DNA from: Undaria pinnatifida
Taxonomy: Eukaryota; Sar; Phaeophyceae; Laminariales; Alariaceae
NCBI GenBank assembly: GCA_012845835.1
Contig: JABAKD010000016.1
Location: forward strand, 3,968,859-4,032,858
Direction: 5' to 3'
Length of the DNA stretch: 64,000 bases
Shown: positions 33,101 through 44,400 of the stretch, piece by piece
Layout: every line of letters starts with the position of its first letter
Position numbering within the stretch: position 1 is the stretch's first letter
Notes under the pieces: generated by a model
Database searches by the model: none
What the model saw: the letters and a program-made list of their open reading frames with translations, nothing else
What the model was told of the DNA's origin: nothing
Position numbers and translations under genes: made by a program

Positions 33101-35205
33101 TGTGTGGCCACCATTATCCTGTGCACAGGTGAGGGAGCGGGGGGGGGGTCGTATTAATCTCCTAATAAACTAGCTGGTATAAAACTAGCTCCGCTGGGCT
33201 CCCCAGGGACTCAGCCGTCTGCACACCGGGTGCAATCCTTCCCCCCCCCCCTTCAGCGTGCACACACAACAGTGCAAACAGACACTCTTGCGATACCAAA
33301 CGTATACACCGCCTTCAGTATAAAAGCGCAAGTACGCATTCTTGTGATACAAAAACAAAGTCACCGCTTTCAGTATGAGCGTGAAAGTAGGCTCTCTACG
33401 ATACGAAACCCATTCACGCTATCAATAAACAAAATTCCGCCGCTCCCTCACCCGTACACCCAGGTGACGTCATAAATGAACAGCCCCACTAGAAGAATGC
33501 CGGCAACCTTTACGGACCCCAGGGAAACTCGCTCCATCGCCTGCAAATGACGATAGCAAGCAAGACGGGTGGGTCGAGGTGCAGGGGGTATGTCGCATAA
33601 TAGAGAGCCGCTAACGGCCGTGCGTTGGCTGACCATACAATCAGTACACTATTATTACTAGTATACCAGTGCAAATAGTAAGTCGCCTACGAGGCATTTC
33701 AGTTAGTTGCGCTAGGTAGATTGAGCAGATGTACCTTCTTGAATAATCAAGCAATAATTTACCGTTTATCCAAGTCCACATAACGTACAGCCCTAGCATT
33801 TACAGTACAAAAATGGGATGCCGAAAGCCTTGGCATTGTAAAGCGTCGAGGCCTTCCACTGAGCGGCGAGCGACACGGCTCCGGGGGGAGGGCAGCGGGG
33901 CTGCCGTAGGCAAGTCATGAAACGAAGCCCGCAAGTACCGTATATTATCGTCCCAGGCGGGCCGGGCCGGTTCATCCGCGTTTCAATCCAAAACATCGGC
34001 TTCCGTGGCACAACGCCAACCGGTTCGACGAGCCAAATCTATATGCGGTCCTGTGACGTCGCACCATATGCCAATGACTGTTTCGGGAGGGCAGACTACC
34101 ACAAATTGCGACGGAACTGGCGGGTCCGGGTCAAGAGCTGCCAGTGATCGCCACACTCTGAATGCCACAAACAGGTGCCAAACCAGATACCCTGGTACAC
34201 AGCATAGCACAGCCCACCACAGCACAACACAAAGTCCACCTAACCCAGTCCAACGCAACGCAACCCAATCCAATTTTGCCCAGCCCAACTCACTCCACTC
34301 TATCTCAAACCACCCTAACCCAACCTAAAATAATCAACAAGGCGGGGCGAGGCGAGCGGAAGCGGGAGGCAGCACCACACCTGCACGCAGAACGTGATCC
34401 CGAATATGTTGTTGAGCGCCCAGTGCCCCGTCATGGTGTATACGGCGGCGAAGGCAACGCCAACCGAGAAGCTAACAAATTCAGAAATGGTGAAAGTCAG
34501 GTCCACCTCTCCGACTAAGGGGAGGGTGAACTTAGTTCCGCGTCGCTTGGCCTCCTACAAGGAATCACACGCAAGGGGCAATGGGTCGAACGTGGGCGCC
34601 GGTGGTATTGGGGGGGCGGGTGGGGGGGGGTGAGCCTTTTGTATACCGAGGAGTAGGTTCTGCCAACGCTCAAGAGGCGCTGATGACAACTGGTCGAGCA
34701 GCCGGAATTGTTTGAACTGCCTGCTCTCTTGGATACGGTGGCGCAAAAGCCCAGCACGTTACGGGAGGCACCGCAGACGAAACAGCCGCTCGGCAAGCAA
34801 TTATAAAACGGGCCAGTATAAATCGGTTCAGTTTTACGATGCAGGGTCCAGGATATCATCTCACCGTGATCCCGAAAAGCTGCACAAGCACGGGGTCCAC
34901 CGTCGCCGCCAGGGCAAAGGCCCCGATAACAGCGAAATACGCCGCAAGCAGGAGGTTCACTATCCACTTGTCGACAAACTGTTCATTGTGCATTCCCATC
35001 ACGGCGACAAAATCAGGCGACACAAGACACGACAGCACCACAAGAGGCAAAACCAGGGGAGGAAAGTCAGAACCACACGCAAGAGGAAAACAATCGGAGC
35101 ATTGCAGGCGGCAACGGCGGCTGTTGTTGTTGTACAGTACGCCTTGTCAACACGCGGTCGGGGTGGCGTGCAAACACAAGAGTTAGACGCTGGTGAACGA
35201 CGACG

Positions 35206-35256
<51 letters not shown>

Positions 35257-38200
35257 GCAGCAGCACACAACACCACCGGGACCCTGAGCGCGTCACACCA
35301 ACAGCAAAACCAATTAGAAGGTCGTCGCCACGTTTTGCCATTTCGTAACCATGAGAACCAATTCGCAGCCCGCCTTCGTTGGCCCTGTTTAATCCCCTTC
35401 GGGAAGTCAGGCGGGAAATGTTCCGGGCACAACTTGCGGTTGTAGTACTGGACGCACGAAGCAGTTCAGGCTAACGGGTAGGGGACGCGCCCGAAGCGAA
35501 AACTTAAGGAAACGTATGACACGGCACGCGCGCAGGATGACAAACTTGTGCTGCTGTTGCGAGCTCTTCCTAGAAGACTGATAAAACCGCACCTCTTGAG
35601 TTTTTTGGTCGCTATGCATGGAGACCAGAACCAAAAAGGGTTCACCCTTTTAGCACTACACTATCGTTACGAGGGACGAAACACTTCGAATTAGACGAGA
35701 ATGACTCCACAAGCTGGGAAAAGGTTGAGCGTCTCACCTTGAAGAGAAGGTAGATGCCAAAGAGCACTGCACTGCCGAAGAATGGGGCCTTCATGGCCGC
35801 TTCCTTAGAGAGAGTCTCCGACTGATGGGACGGAGAGAGGACGATAGTGCAAATACAGGGTAACGCCGGGGACAACATGTTAAGCTTTATGCAGCCATCT
35901 CATTGTTCACTGTATCTGCTCGTCCGTCGCAAACGGCACTCTGGAGTCTGGCGGTGTCCTAGAGCGAAGGCTACAAACCACCACCATTGCCGAGTAGAAC
36001 GCCAGGCATGTCTATCCTCAGCAGTTCAAAGCAGACCCTAGGGCCTCGGACACATACCACAGAACGTGCCTTCACTGCCATAACAAAGAACAGGTACTCG
36101 GCAGTAGGTACCTCGCACACAACGCGCGAAGCGTCGAGCATCATGAGCATCATGTACCGCTGTAGTCGTACTATTTATTGTACTCGTCAGAGAAAACATC
36201 ACTCGCACGGTATATATCATACCTCACAAGACTCGACGCTGGTCTTGTCCCTGAGGCGGAGCGATCGATGACATCCGATGTACAGTATAAGGGTGCTGGT
36301 AACGATCAGATTCACCGGGATAGGAACCTGCAAGGACAAAGGGGTGGGGGGCGGTGGGGGCAGCGGAAAGAACGACCAACAAATTCAGAGGGTCCGCTCG
36401 TTGCCTTGGTTAAAATCGAGGGGCGGGGGGTGCACTCCATGCATAGCCGTAGACCCTCGCATCCCTACAATGCTGGGAGGGAGCACACCAGGTTTTCACC
36501 AACCAGGCAGGCATCGCGTGCACCAAGGTGATAAACTGTTTTGGCCGCACGTTTGCGTCAGGCGTGATTAATAAACGAATGAGGAGGGTTCATTACCACT
36601 TTTTTTCTACAAGATTGTTCGTAGGCTGTGGCCGAGCCTCGCTTTCGGTCGGCGCGGGATTAGCGCGCTTGGTGACTGACTGACTAAAGTACTGGACACC
36701 TAATAAGAAACAAGGTAATGATAAACGCAGGCTACCGTTTACATGAAATTAAGAAAGTCTAGAGCCGTTATACCGAAGTCAGTGTGGGTTGGACTTTTGA
36801 GATATTTGCAAAACAAAACAAAACAGGGATCAACTGCTGCGAGCGCCTAGCAGCGTGGGTAGGCACAATTCGATGCGAGTCGACGAGGGAAGAGGGGGCT
36901 GAAGTATTCCCGCGATAAATACGAAGACGCGTACCGTAGTGGGGAGGGGGGGGAAGAGACTGCTAAGAGACCCCGGATCTGAGGTACATCTAGCGAGGGA
37001 GAAGGAGAAAGAAAATGTGCGAAGATATAATAGATGGCATGAGCAACATAAAAATAACGTAAAAATATAAAGTGTTGAACGCAACCCGTCCCAAAAAGGA
37101 AATCTAGTTTGGATCAGTGCTTCTGTTTCTTATTAGGTGTCCTGTAGTATACTTCAGAAGAATATACCCAGGGTCAGTTTGGAGGGGTCAGGTGCGGGTG
37201 GAATCAGCTTTGGGCGGGCTGTGGGTGCCAAGTAGAAGCAGGGCCTAAATTACACACAAACAGGTTCGTTTTGAACGTAACTTATGCGCGTGTATTGTGT
37301 GTTGGACGAATGAAACAGCTCGAAACGTTAGTGCTGGGGAATAAGCGGCACCCCCGCCCCCGGCAGCGGTGGCATCACGGTGAAGCAAGTGCTTTACAGC
37401 AGTAGATGAAAATGCCAAAGACACCACGAAAAAATCTTGATGATCGTGAAAAATATCCGTTTGTGGTTCAGAAATCGAAAACAAAATAAGGTCAACGAAC
37501 ACCCGTGGGCAACGACCAAGCCGAGCGAAGGGTCGCGTCCTCTACGAAGCGCCGTAGCTAGCGGCAGTATTTCTTTTCCGGCAACGGTTAGGAGGATATG
37601 GCTCTAGGGGTCTCTTGGGTGGGCTGGCTCAGCCCCATACCCCCACGTGGGCAGCAGCGACGAGGACATGGCGGTCGAATTTCTGAGCGATGTCGTGATG
37701 TGGTGGTGGTTGAATAACTTTAGACGTGCAAGGCGACCAAAAACTGGGTTTGAGGCGACCTCGAATTTTTCGAGGCGTCGCAGGCGGTCTTGGCTATACG
37801 GGCCTTCGGAGGTCGCGTTGCGGCTGCTCCGGTCGTCCTACCTCTCGCAATGGTGGCTTCTCGCCTCTGGATCTGCCGACGACACGGCACCATTTCGCAT
37901 GGCCGGCTTCGGTTACATGTAACATGCAACGTCTAGGTGTACATACAAACTCCCCAAATTGAACTCAATTTCGCTCAAATTCGGCGAAAAAACTTAATTT
38001 CTCTGTTGAATTTTATTTTTCGTCATAATTGTGAAAATGCCTTCCCGGTGATTGATTTTTCGCCCGATCAGATACAACTTACACTAAGTTAAAAGAAAAC
38101 GAATTGTGATTTTTCATGCTCTTCTATACGAGGGGCCCTGAGTGGGCTTTGTCGAAAATGTGGTACGTTACGGTCTGCGCCAAGGGTATCATACGTTACC

Positions 38201-41200
38201 ACTGACCAGGTACTACTGTACCTGCTATTCGACGAAATAGGTTGCTGGCTGTGGCCAGCCCTTGATTTGCTGTGGCTTATCCTCGGTTTTGGCTGTGGCT
38301 GATCCTCAATTTTGGTCGGCGGCATAATACGATTACGCATATTCAAAAATAAAAATACACTCCAGCTGTGAGGTCGAAGATGTTGTCGAAACTCATCTTT
38401 GCAAGCTGTGTATATTATAAAAATAAAAATACACTCCAGCTATGAGATCGAAGATTTTGTCGAAACGCATATTTGCAAGCTGTGTGTGATACTCCGATCG
38501 CGCGTATTACGGGTTGTGTGTCCTCATTGAGGATATAGGTCGGCGACTCCCCTTGCAACTACAGTGTAGCTATCAGGGTCAACAGGGTGATGTTGTATGT
38601 GGGATGGGGATGGGACGGGAAGCTGGGACGCCTTTCATCAATGGGGACCACATGGGAATCCATAAAAACCGAGATGGGATGGGATGGGATGAGACTTATG
38701 TGTTACACGGTGGGGGGACGCCGCAGGGACTGTGTCATTGGCAATGTGGGATTGTACGTGAGATCCAGTACGGGGCCACACGTCCCCAACAACCAACTCC
38801 GAACGAGAAGCAAACCATATACGGTAACTATTTGCAGGTTGTTGTCGTATTCTGTATTCTCCAAGGATGAAGGGCTGCACCAAACAGAATGCACAACGCC
38901 CCCAAACCTAGCCACCCAACCCCAAACCCAACACAAGCAAGTAGACGACAAGTTTCAACTGAAGAACCTAAGCTTTGAAAACGCAAACCCATAGTGTAAC
39001 AAAAAATAAAAAATAAAACGAGTGGTTCTGAAGTGGTTCCACAAGGTTTTCGTCTCTCCGCTGGAGATGCTCTTGCTGGGGTCAGCTCTGACGTACTTCA
39101 TCAAGTGGCCGCAGGTTACCTCGCGTTCCGGAAGCGTGTCCACCGCGGGAAGCGTTCTTTTTACCATGCATTTGACGTTCTCGCCGGCCGCCGTTTGTGG
39201 CGTGAACTCCACGACATGCTTCCAAACCTCTGAGGTCTGCCTGTGTCTCCCTTTCCCAGCACCGACCAGTTGTACCGTAAGACCGCCTATCTGCAACGTA
39301 TCTGGCTGTGCCGACACAGGCTGAGCTGGCTGTGCTGACACAGGCTGAGCAGCAGAGCCGCCGCCGCCGGCAGGGTCCGCCATGGGGCTGTGTGTGTTTC
39401 CCTGCTGCCTGTCCGCAGTGCGGATGAACATCGGAGATTCGAATATATATATACAGTACGTATATATTATAAAATACTCCGTATATGATATCCCCCGAAG
39501 ATTCTATTGTACTTTCAAAGACTCTTGTGTGTGTCCTAAACGCTGCAGAACGTTGTATTTGTGGAAGGAATATGCTCTATTTGGATGGGTAAGTCTCGCG
39601 CCAAGAGTTCCCATGGGACGGGAGTAGCTGCGTTGACAGCGGGGTGGGGACGGGAGTAGCTGTGCCAATGCTGGGATGGGAAGCAGGTGGGACGGGAGCG
39701 GAGATTTATCGGTTATGTGGGAGCAAGTGGGGTAGGAATTCGCGATGGGATGGGAATGGGATGGGATGGGCAGCACAAATATCACTGTGGGATTGCCGTC
39801 CCATCCCATCCCGTCCCATCCACGTCCCACATGCCCATCCCATTCAATCCCATGACCACCCTTCCTTGCTATTTTTGCATGCGCATTGTGGTGTCAGGTA
39901 GCGCTTCCAATTTTCAAGTCCCAATTCGCAAAAGCGGTGGCGGGAGAGCTTTCTGAATTATTGGCGGTTTGTTGGCCGGCCAAGCCTGTATATATTACCA
40001 GGTACGTATGGGACAGCACTTTATAAAAAAATATTATAAGGACGTCAGCCGTGAGATCGACGAATTTCGGGTCAATACTCACCTTTGCAAGCTGCGTTGT
40101 TGGTACTTGCAATATACTATGTGGGTGAGCACTTGTACTTGCAACACGAAGAAGTTGAGGCGCCTCTACCGGCTTTGTCCCACAAATTGTACCAGATAAA
40201 GTACCAAATATATTTCACTTCATAGTGCTGTTTTTTGTGTTTTTGTGCTATTTTTTTTGTCAAATCGCGAGAGGGCGTCAACCCACCCTAAACCTAACCC
40301 CAACCCTAACCCCAACCCTACCCCAGGCGAGGGCTCCGACCCGAGCACGGCTTCGCCGCGCGTTTTGGAAAAACTGATAAAAAATGTGCGGACCACCTGC
40401 GAAGGCTACTGAAGAAATTGGCAGTTAAGAATTTCAGGCTCGAGTTTTAGACGAACCTAAGAACATGGCCTCTTTCGTACTGAAAATAGTGTACGACGCA
40501 CCCTGACTGACTTACACAAGAATTGCAGCCCGCCAGAAACAAGAGATTTTAACTGGCTTCGCATGCCTATCATGGTGCAGTTGCTTATCAGTCTACAAGC
40601 CGTTCAGGTACGAGTTGGCCGCAGCCACGCCGCACTCATCTGTCCTACAGCATGACAGACTTATCTGTTTCTGGTACATACGACTGCCGTGGTTGCCTCT
40701 AGTACGTCCAAACTGCGAGTGCACAAGAGTTGACAGCGGGGAATGATAATCTACACCAAGTAGTTTTCGATACCAGCATTCGCACTTCGCAGTACACACC
40801 AGCAGTATGGACAGTACTCCTGATGCGACTACATTCACTTCGTGCGAACTGCTGCTGTGGCTGCTGTGACTATACGACTGACTAGTATGTACTACGTGAT
40901 CCTCGGAGGAACGACGCCGCAGGACCGCACGACTGCAACCAGAAGTATCACACCCACAGTACGGGACTCGCTGTTCAGACGGACGAGAAGTGCGCGCCCC
41001 GGCACCAAGACCATCTCCAGCTGTTATGACTAACGAATGTTACTCTGCGAGACTCTTTCGAGGGCACAGGAGTAGTAGTAGTACGTGGAGTGTCAAGGAT
41101 CATGGGATGGCGGTTCGGGACATTTGCTGCGATCAGGGTGCACGAAGCAAACAGAAAACTGGCCATTGTACAGCAAAGCAACGCTCCAAGCACTCACCAG

Positions 41201-41266
41201 GACGAACTGGGTCAGCGACCACAGCCCGAAGAGCGCGGCATAGCTTGCCATCATAGGGAAGCTCAT
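29879..41266 (-). CDS. SPP: signal peptide peptidase (intramembrane aspartyl protease)
   Basis: Ten exons, GT-AG, phases consistent: 41266-41198, 36327-36223, 35821-35738, 34978-34865, 34554-34381, 33540-33452, 32689-32547, 31706-31621, 30944-30794, 29976-29879; total 1113 nt, 370 residues (human enzyme 377). The product is a multi-pass ER membrane protease of family A22 that cleaves signal-peptide remnants and tail-anchored substrates within the membrane. Visible signatures: LYIGCHRSL in exon 2, LSKEAAMKAPFFGSAVL in exon 3, catalytic Asp about 206 in FIYDVTWVYG, catalytic Asp about 255 in LLGLGDIVVPG, and the QPALFYLVP motif at about 316. The C-terminus AKKDE is a dilysine KKXX signal for ER retrieval, as in animal SPP. 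The start ATG at 41266 begins a short hydrophobic first exon. Intron 1 is 4.9 kb and holds a MITE and several repeats. The gene diverges from the nucleoredoxin gene across 222 bp. Confidence 0.93.
30060..30225. repeat. CAA/CAG/CAC microsatellite in SPP intron 9
   Basis: A mixed trinucleotide tract (ACAACAGCAACA-type, then ACCACC) inside the intron 29977-30793. Long open frames on both strands here are repeat artefacts. Confidence 0.85.
32330..32500. repeat. CAR-rich low-complexity tract in SPP intron 7
   Basis: Imperfect AGCAACAGCAAC-type repeats within the intron 31707-32546. The tract is close to, but does not include, exon 7 (32547-32689). Confidence 0.8.
35203..35268. repeat. (CAA)n microsatellite in SPP intron 3
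   Basis: A nearly pure run of about 18 CAA triplets ending in three CAG, inside the intron 34979-35737. Confidence 0.9.
36415..36530 (-). repeat. dispersed repeat with C-rich tail, copy 2 of 3
   Basis: The inverted version of the repeats at 13145 and 48872: on the minus strand TTGGTGCACGCGATGCCTGCC, TGGTTGGTGAAAACC, TAGGGATGCGAGGGTCTA and a C-rich end (GCACCCCCCGCCCC). It lies in SPP intron 1, about 90 bp from exon 2. Confidence 0.75.
36692..37144. mobile_element. 453-bp MITE with 21-bp inverted repeats and TA duplication
   Basis: Left end CTGGACACCTAATAAGAAAC (from 36692) and right end, read on the other strand, CAGGACACCTAATAAGAAAC (from 37144) differ at one position in 21. TA flanks both ends (36690-36691 and 37145-37146), as in Tc1/mariner-type insertions. 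No open frame of transposase size is inside. A diverged relative is at 42988-43144. It lies in SPP intron 1. Confidence 0.85.
38343..38502 (+). repeat. dispersed CAGCTGTGAG repeat, two tandem units
   Basis: Units at 38343-38411 and 38421-38502 each read AAAAATAAAAATACACTCCAG, CTGTGAGGTCGAAGAT or CTATGAGATCGAAGAT, TTGTCGAAAC and TTTGCAAGCTGTGT. The second extends into GATACTCCGATCGCGCG. The inverted copy at 19621-19710 is closely similar. Confidence 0.85.
38590..38700. repeat. GGGATGG-rich tract, SPP intron 1
   Basis: A run of GGGATGGGGATGGGACGGG and, at about 38673-38694, a pure GATGGGATGGGATGGGATGA stretch. A related, larger tract lies at 39600-39860. Confidence 0.75.
38990..39425 (-). pseudogene. 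possible BED-type zinc finger fragment (hAT-like)
   Basis: A minus-strand open frame gives SEVWKHVVEFTPQ, ENVKCMVKRTLP and, after a Cys/His-containing stretch, ETKTLWNHFRTTR. Trp after SEV, a Cys pair region and TxxLWxH are features of BED fingers found at the N-terminus of hAT transposases. The spacing is not canonical, one Cys of the CxxC pair seems missing and no transposase body follows. A relic in SPP intron 1 is the best guess. Confidence 0.3.
39600..39860. repeat. GGGACGGGA/GGGATGGG array with inverted partner
   Basis: TGGGACGGGAGTAGCTG occurs twice (39612 and 39648). The run GATGGGATGGGAATGGGATGGG (39743-39769) is followed by the inverted CCCATCCCATCCCGTCCCATCC (39799-39820), which could form a hairpin. 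Confidence 0.75.
40041..40098 (+). repeat. dispersed CGTCAGCYGTGAG repeat
   Basis: Reads CGTCAGCCGTGAGATCGACG, AATTTCGGGTCAATACTCAC and TTTGCAAGCTGCG, preceded by TTATAAAAAAATATTATAAGG. Located in SPP intron 1. Confidence 0.8.
40283..40327. repeat. telomere-like CCCTAA/CCCCAA tract, interstitial
   Basis: ACCCTAAACCTAACCCCAACC continues as CTAACCCCAACCCTACCCC. It is short and degenerate and lies inside an intron, so it is not a chromosome end. Confidence 0.7.
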
Positions 41267-41488
41267 GGCGTGGCAGGGCGAGGTGCAGCGATGGGGCTGA
41301 TGCTTTGCGGGCTGAGGTCCAGGTGCCCACAGGTGGGCGCACCAACAGAGACCCTTCTTGCCCGTTTGAGAAACGCCTTCGTAATCTTCAAGAAAACTGT
41401 GCATTTGCATTCCTCAAAGTGCATCAAGCACCTCTGACAACGCGCTTCAGACACCACCTGCTAGTGCTCCCACTAGACCCCTACCACC
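41267..41488. promoter_or_regulatory. shared divergent promoter of SPP and nucleoredoxin genes
   Basis: The 222 bp between the two start codons must contain both 5' UTRs and both core promoters, unless an upstream non-coding exon exists. No TATA box is evident. Notable words are an inverted CAGGTGCCCACAGGTGGGC at about 41318-41336 and a repeated GTGCATTTGCATT/GTGCATCAAGCA pair at about 41399 and 41419. The start-codon context of the plus gene is strong (CTACCACCATGC). Confidence 0.6.
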
Positions 41489-44400
41489 ATGCCGGGAGTA
41501 GCGCACAGCCATGGAAGCAGTATCCTCAAGGCGCTAGTCGCCCTCACCATTTCATCGTCGGCAGCGGCAGCTTCCAGCAGCATGCTTTCGCGGGTCTCCT
41601 GCGCAGCACCGCTGGCGACTGCTGCTGCTGCTCCTGCAAGCTCTAACCGGTGGGTAAGCAAGGCGCTCGCCACCCGAGGCGGGGCGGACGAGACTGGGTC
41701 TGCTGCTGGTGCGGGCGAGGCAGAGAGCCCCCCCGGTGTGTTGTCGGAGGTGCAAATAGCGATGTCTTCCTTCAGCGAGATCGCGGGCGAGACTCTTCTA
41801 GTCGTTGACGACGCTAAGAAGGGCACGACTAAGGAGGTAAGCTACAAACGGCCATGTCAGGAGTCATGTTAGTGTGGCAGGTCCATGACCTGGTGGAGTG
41901 TTCGTGTTGAGAAGGTTGCTTGTGTCATGGGTGGAGTGCTCGTTGGTGGTGACAGAGGTGGTGGTGGTGGTGGTGGTGGTGGTGGTGGTGGTGGTGCTTC
42001 TGCTGCTGGCGCTGGCGCTGTTGCATCTACGGCTGGCTCCTTTCGATCATGATCAAAATAAATGCGGAAATTGTGAGGCTGTCCTTCTCGCACACGTGTA
42101 ACTCTTTCAGCCACCCTCTCATTTACCCTCCATTTACTTGTGCAGGTACAGTATCATACAAGGTACGAACGGTATGTAGTCTGTCTGAACCACCGAACAT
42201 CGAACAACCTCTGACCCCTACGTTATGAACTCTGAACCACGAACACAAAGAACCGTTCGCTGTCCTGCGAGCTCATCACACACAGGGCATGAGGAACCTC
42301 ATTCATCTGTAGACCTGCCTCTGCTGTTTTTTTAACACAACTTGAGTACCACTGCTGTACATATGTACGAGTAGGTCCACGACGTGTTTGTGTGGGAGAC
42401 ACGGCCTTGAGGTGTCATGTTGAACGTCCAGTTGGATGTCGATGTCTGTGCGCGTTGTCTATGTCTGGTCTATTTCAGTACCAGTCGTACTATTAATAAT
42501 AGCGTAATCAGCTATCATATACACGGCGAGCCGTGGCACTTGAAAAACCGTTGTGGAACGCATTCTTACAGATAGATCAAAAAGCGACGAGCCCGATCTA
42601 ACCAAGCGTCTGTGCGTCTAGGAAAGCTAAAGGCAATCCGAGTAGCGTCATGCCTCACGCTTGCCTCACAGCATCTTACGTTGGAGTTTGAAGACATCTC
42701 CTACACCAGCAGCTCGGATCGTTTCACGCGGTCGATGCTGTAATCGTCAAGTCTTTTTCGTCAAAAGGCAGTGTTTCTATTTTCTGTGATGGATATCGTA
42801 TGAAAGCAGTGTATCATCACGTCGTCGCCGAACACGTGTCACGTGTCGACTGATCAATACCTGGTACTACTTAATCCTTTCGCGTGTGTCCCTTAGACCT
42901 GCACCCGCACAAACTACTTGAAATTTGGGTGGGATTTGTACATTTTGGATGCGTAACACTGGCCACCTATTATTGCTACGGCAGTGTAGACCAATAAGAA
43001 AGCAAGGCTGATAATTACAGGAAAACAATAAATCCAGGAGCCGTTATACTGAAGTTGGTGTATTGGTGCAGACCTCCATTTTTCTTGAATCGGAAATCCA
43101 GCCTGAGCCAACATTCCTGTTTTTCATTATTATTACGTGACCTGTACTTGTACTGCTTTTGCTTGGCCGTTGTTGTTTGCTCTTGGGTACCCTTGAGCCT
43201 TGGGAGTATGGAGGCGATGATGTCGGCATGCGCAACAACGTCGTTAAATGCAGTAAGCAGAGGACAGGCGAGGCAGCAATGCTCATCGCCCTACCAGTAG
43301 TTGCATTCGGAACCCAGTTTGGGTGCTGCCCCGACGCCGGCGGGGTGGTGTCATCTGCTTTGTTGCTGTTTATTTGCTTACATTGTTGTTTAGGTTCGTT
43401 TTTTGTACTGGGTACGGGGGCGATGATGACGTTATTGGTACCACTGTCTCTAGAAACAGTAAGTAGCTGTGGTTCGGTACGACTTACGAAGTCGGCCAGC
43501 CGGCTGACCATCAGTTGGCTTCACCAGACGGCTTACCAACTAACGTCAGTTAGTCGGCTAACGGCAGCGACCGATTAGTTATTTGTCGTGAAATCTTGCC
43601 CACTCACGGCTCTAGTTAGCAGCGATCATGCGGCGATGCTCCTACTACAGCAATAGGTGCATTCGGAACCCGGTATGATGATTACTGCCCCCGACGCGGG
43701 ATGGGTGATGCCATCTGCATTGTTGTTGGCTATCTCTGGCTTTAGTTTTTGTTTTCGTCTTGCCGTCTTGTTTCATTCAATGTTCTTTATGGGCACCTCT
43801 TCCCTGCCCCACTGCGTCCCTTTTTCTCTCTTTGCGTTTGCTTCTTTCCGTTTATTTCTTTGTGTTCCTTTTGGTTTTTTCTTCTTTCTTAATCTTCTTT
43901 TCTTTCCTCCTTGAAAGTAGTCTGGTGTACCAGCTTGCATGTGCTCCGCCCTCGGATCCATCGCGTTCGGCATTGCATGGCCAACTCGCCTTGCTCAATT
44001 TGCAGCGTTTATCTTTGCTTTATAGGTCGTGACCACAGAGCTCGTCCCTCTGTGGGGACGCATGGGCACGGGCACTGGTTGTGCTGGACGTAGATGGGTG
44101 GAAATATTATCTTAATGTCAAGAAACACACACTGCAGATGGCTCAGGTGGTATGATTTCACTATATTCCCATGCTCGTCGAGGTGCCCCATAGCTCCAGG
44201 AGTCACGGAGGCACAGCAGTCGTTATGGGGGGATCAACGAGTTCTCGTAGAGTGAACAAATTTGTTCATGGACACGTTCGGGGATGAACCACGACTTGAC
44301 AATACAGGAACAGAATGTCTCGAATGTAGACATCCCAGAGTTACGAGGAACAAGGAACAGCCGGGAGGTGGTAAGGACGGTGGTAAGACCGTCGCAAGTA

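Noticed and set aside
37647-37922. Arg/Trp-rich open frame of 91 codons that recalls the start of some PIF/Harbinger proteins
   Set aside because: Only an impression; no catalytic region follows and it lies in SPP intron 1.
40283-40327. Telomere
   Set aside because: Short, degenerate CCCTAA-like tract inside an intron with host sequence on both sides.
43044-43578. Overlapping open frames of 139 and 155 codons on both strands
   Set aside because: Inside nucleoredoxin intron 1, in a duplicated segment, with no known domain.
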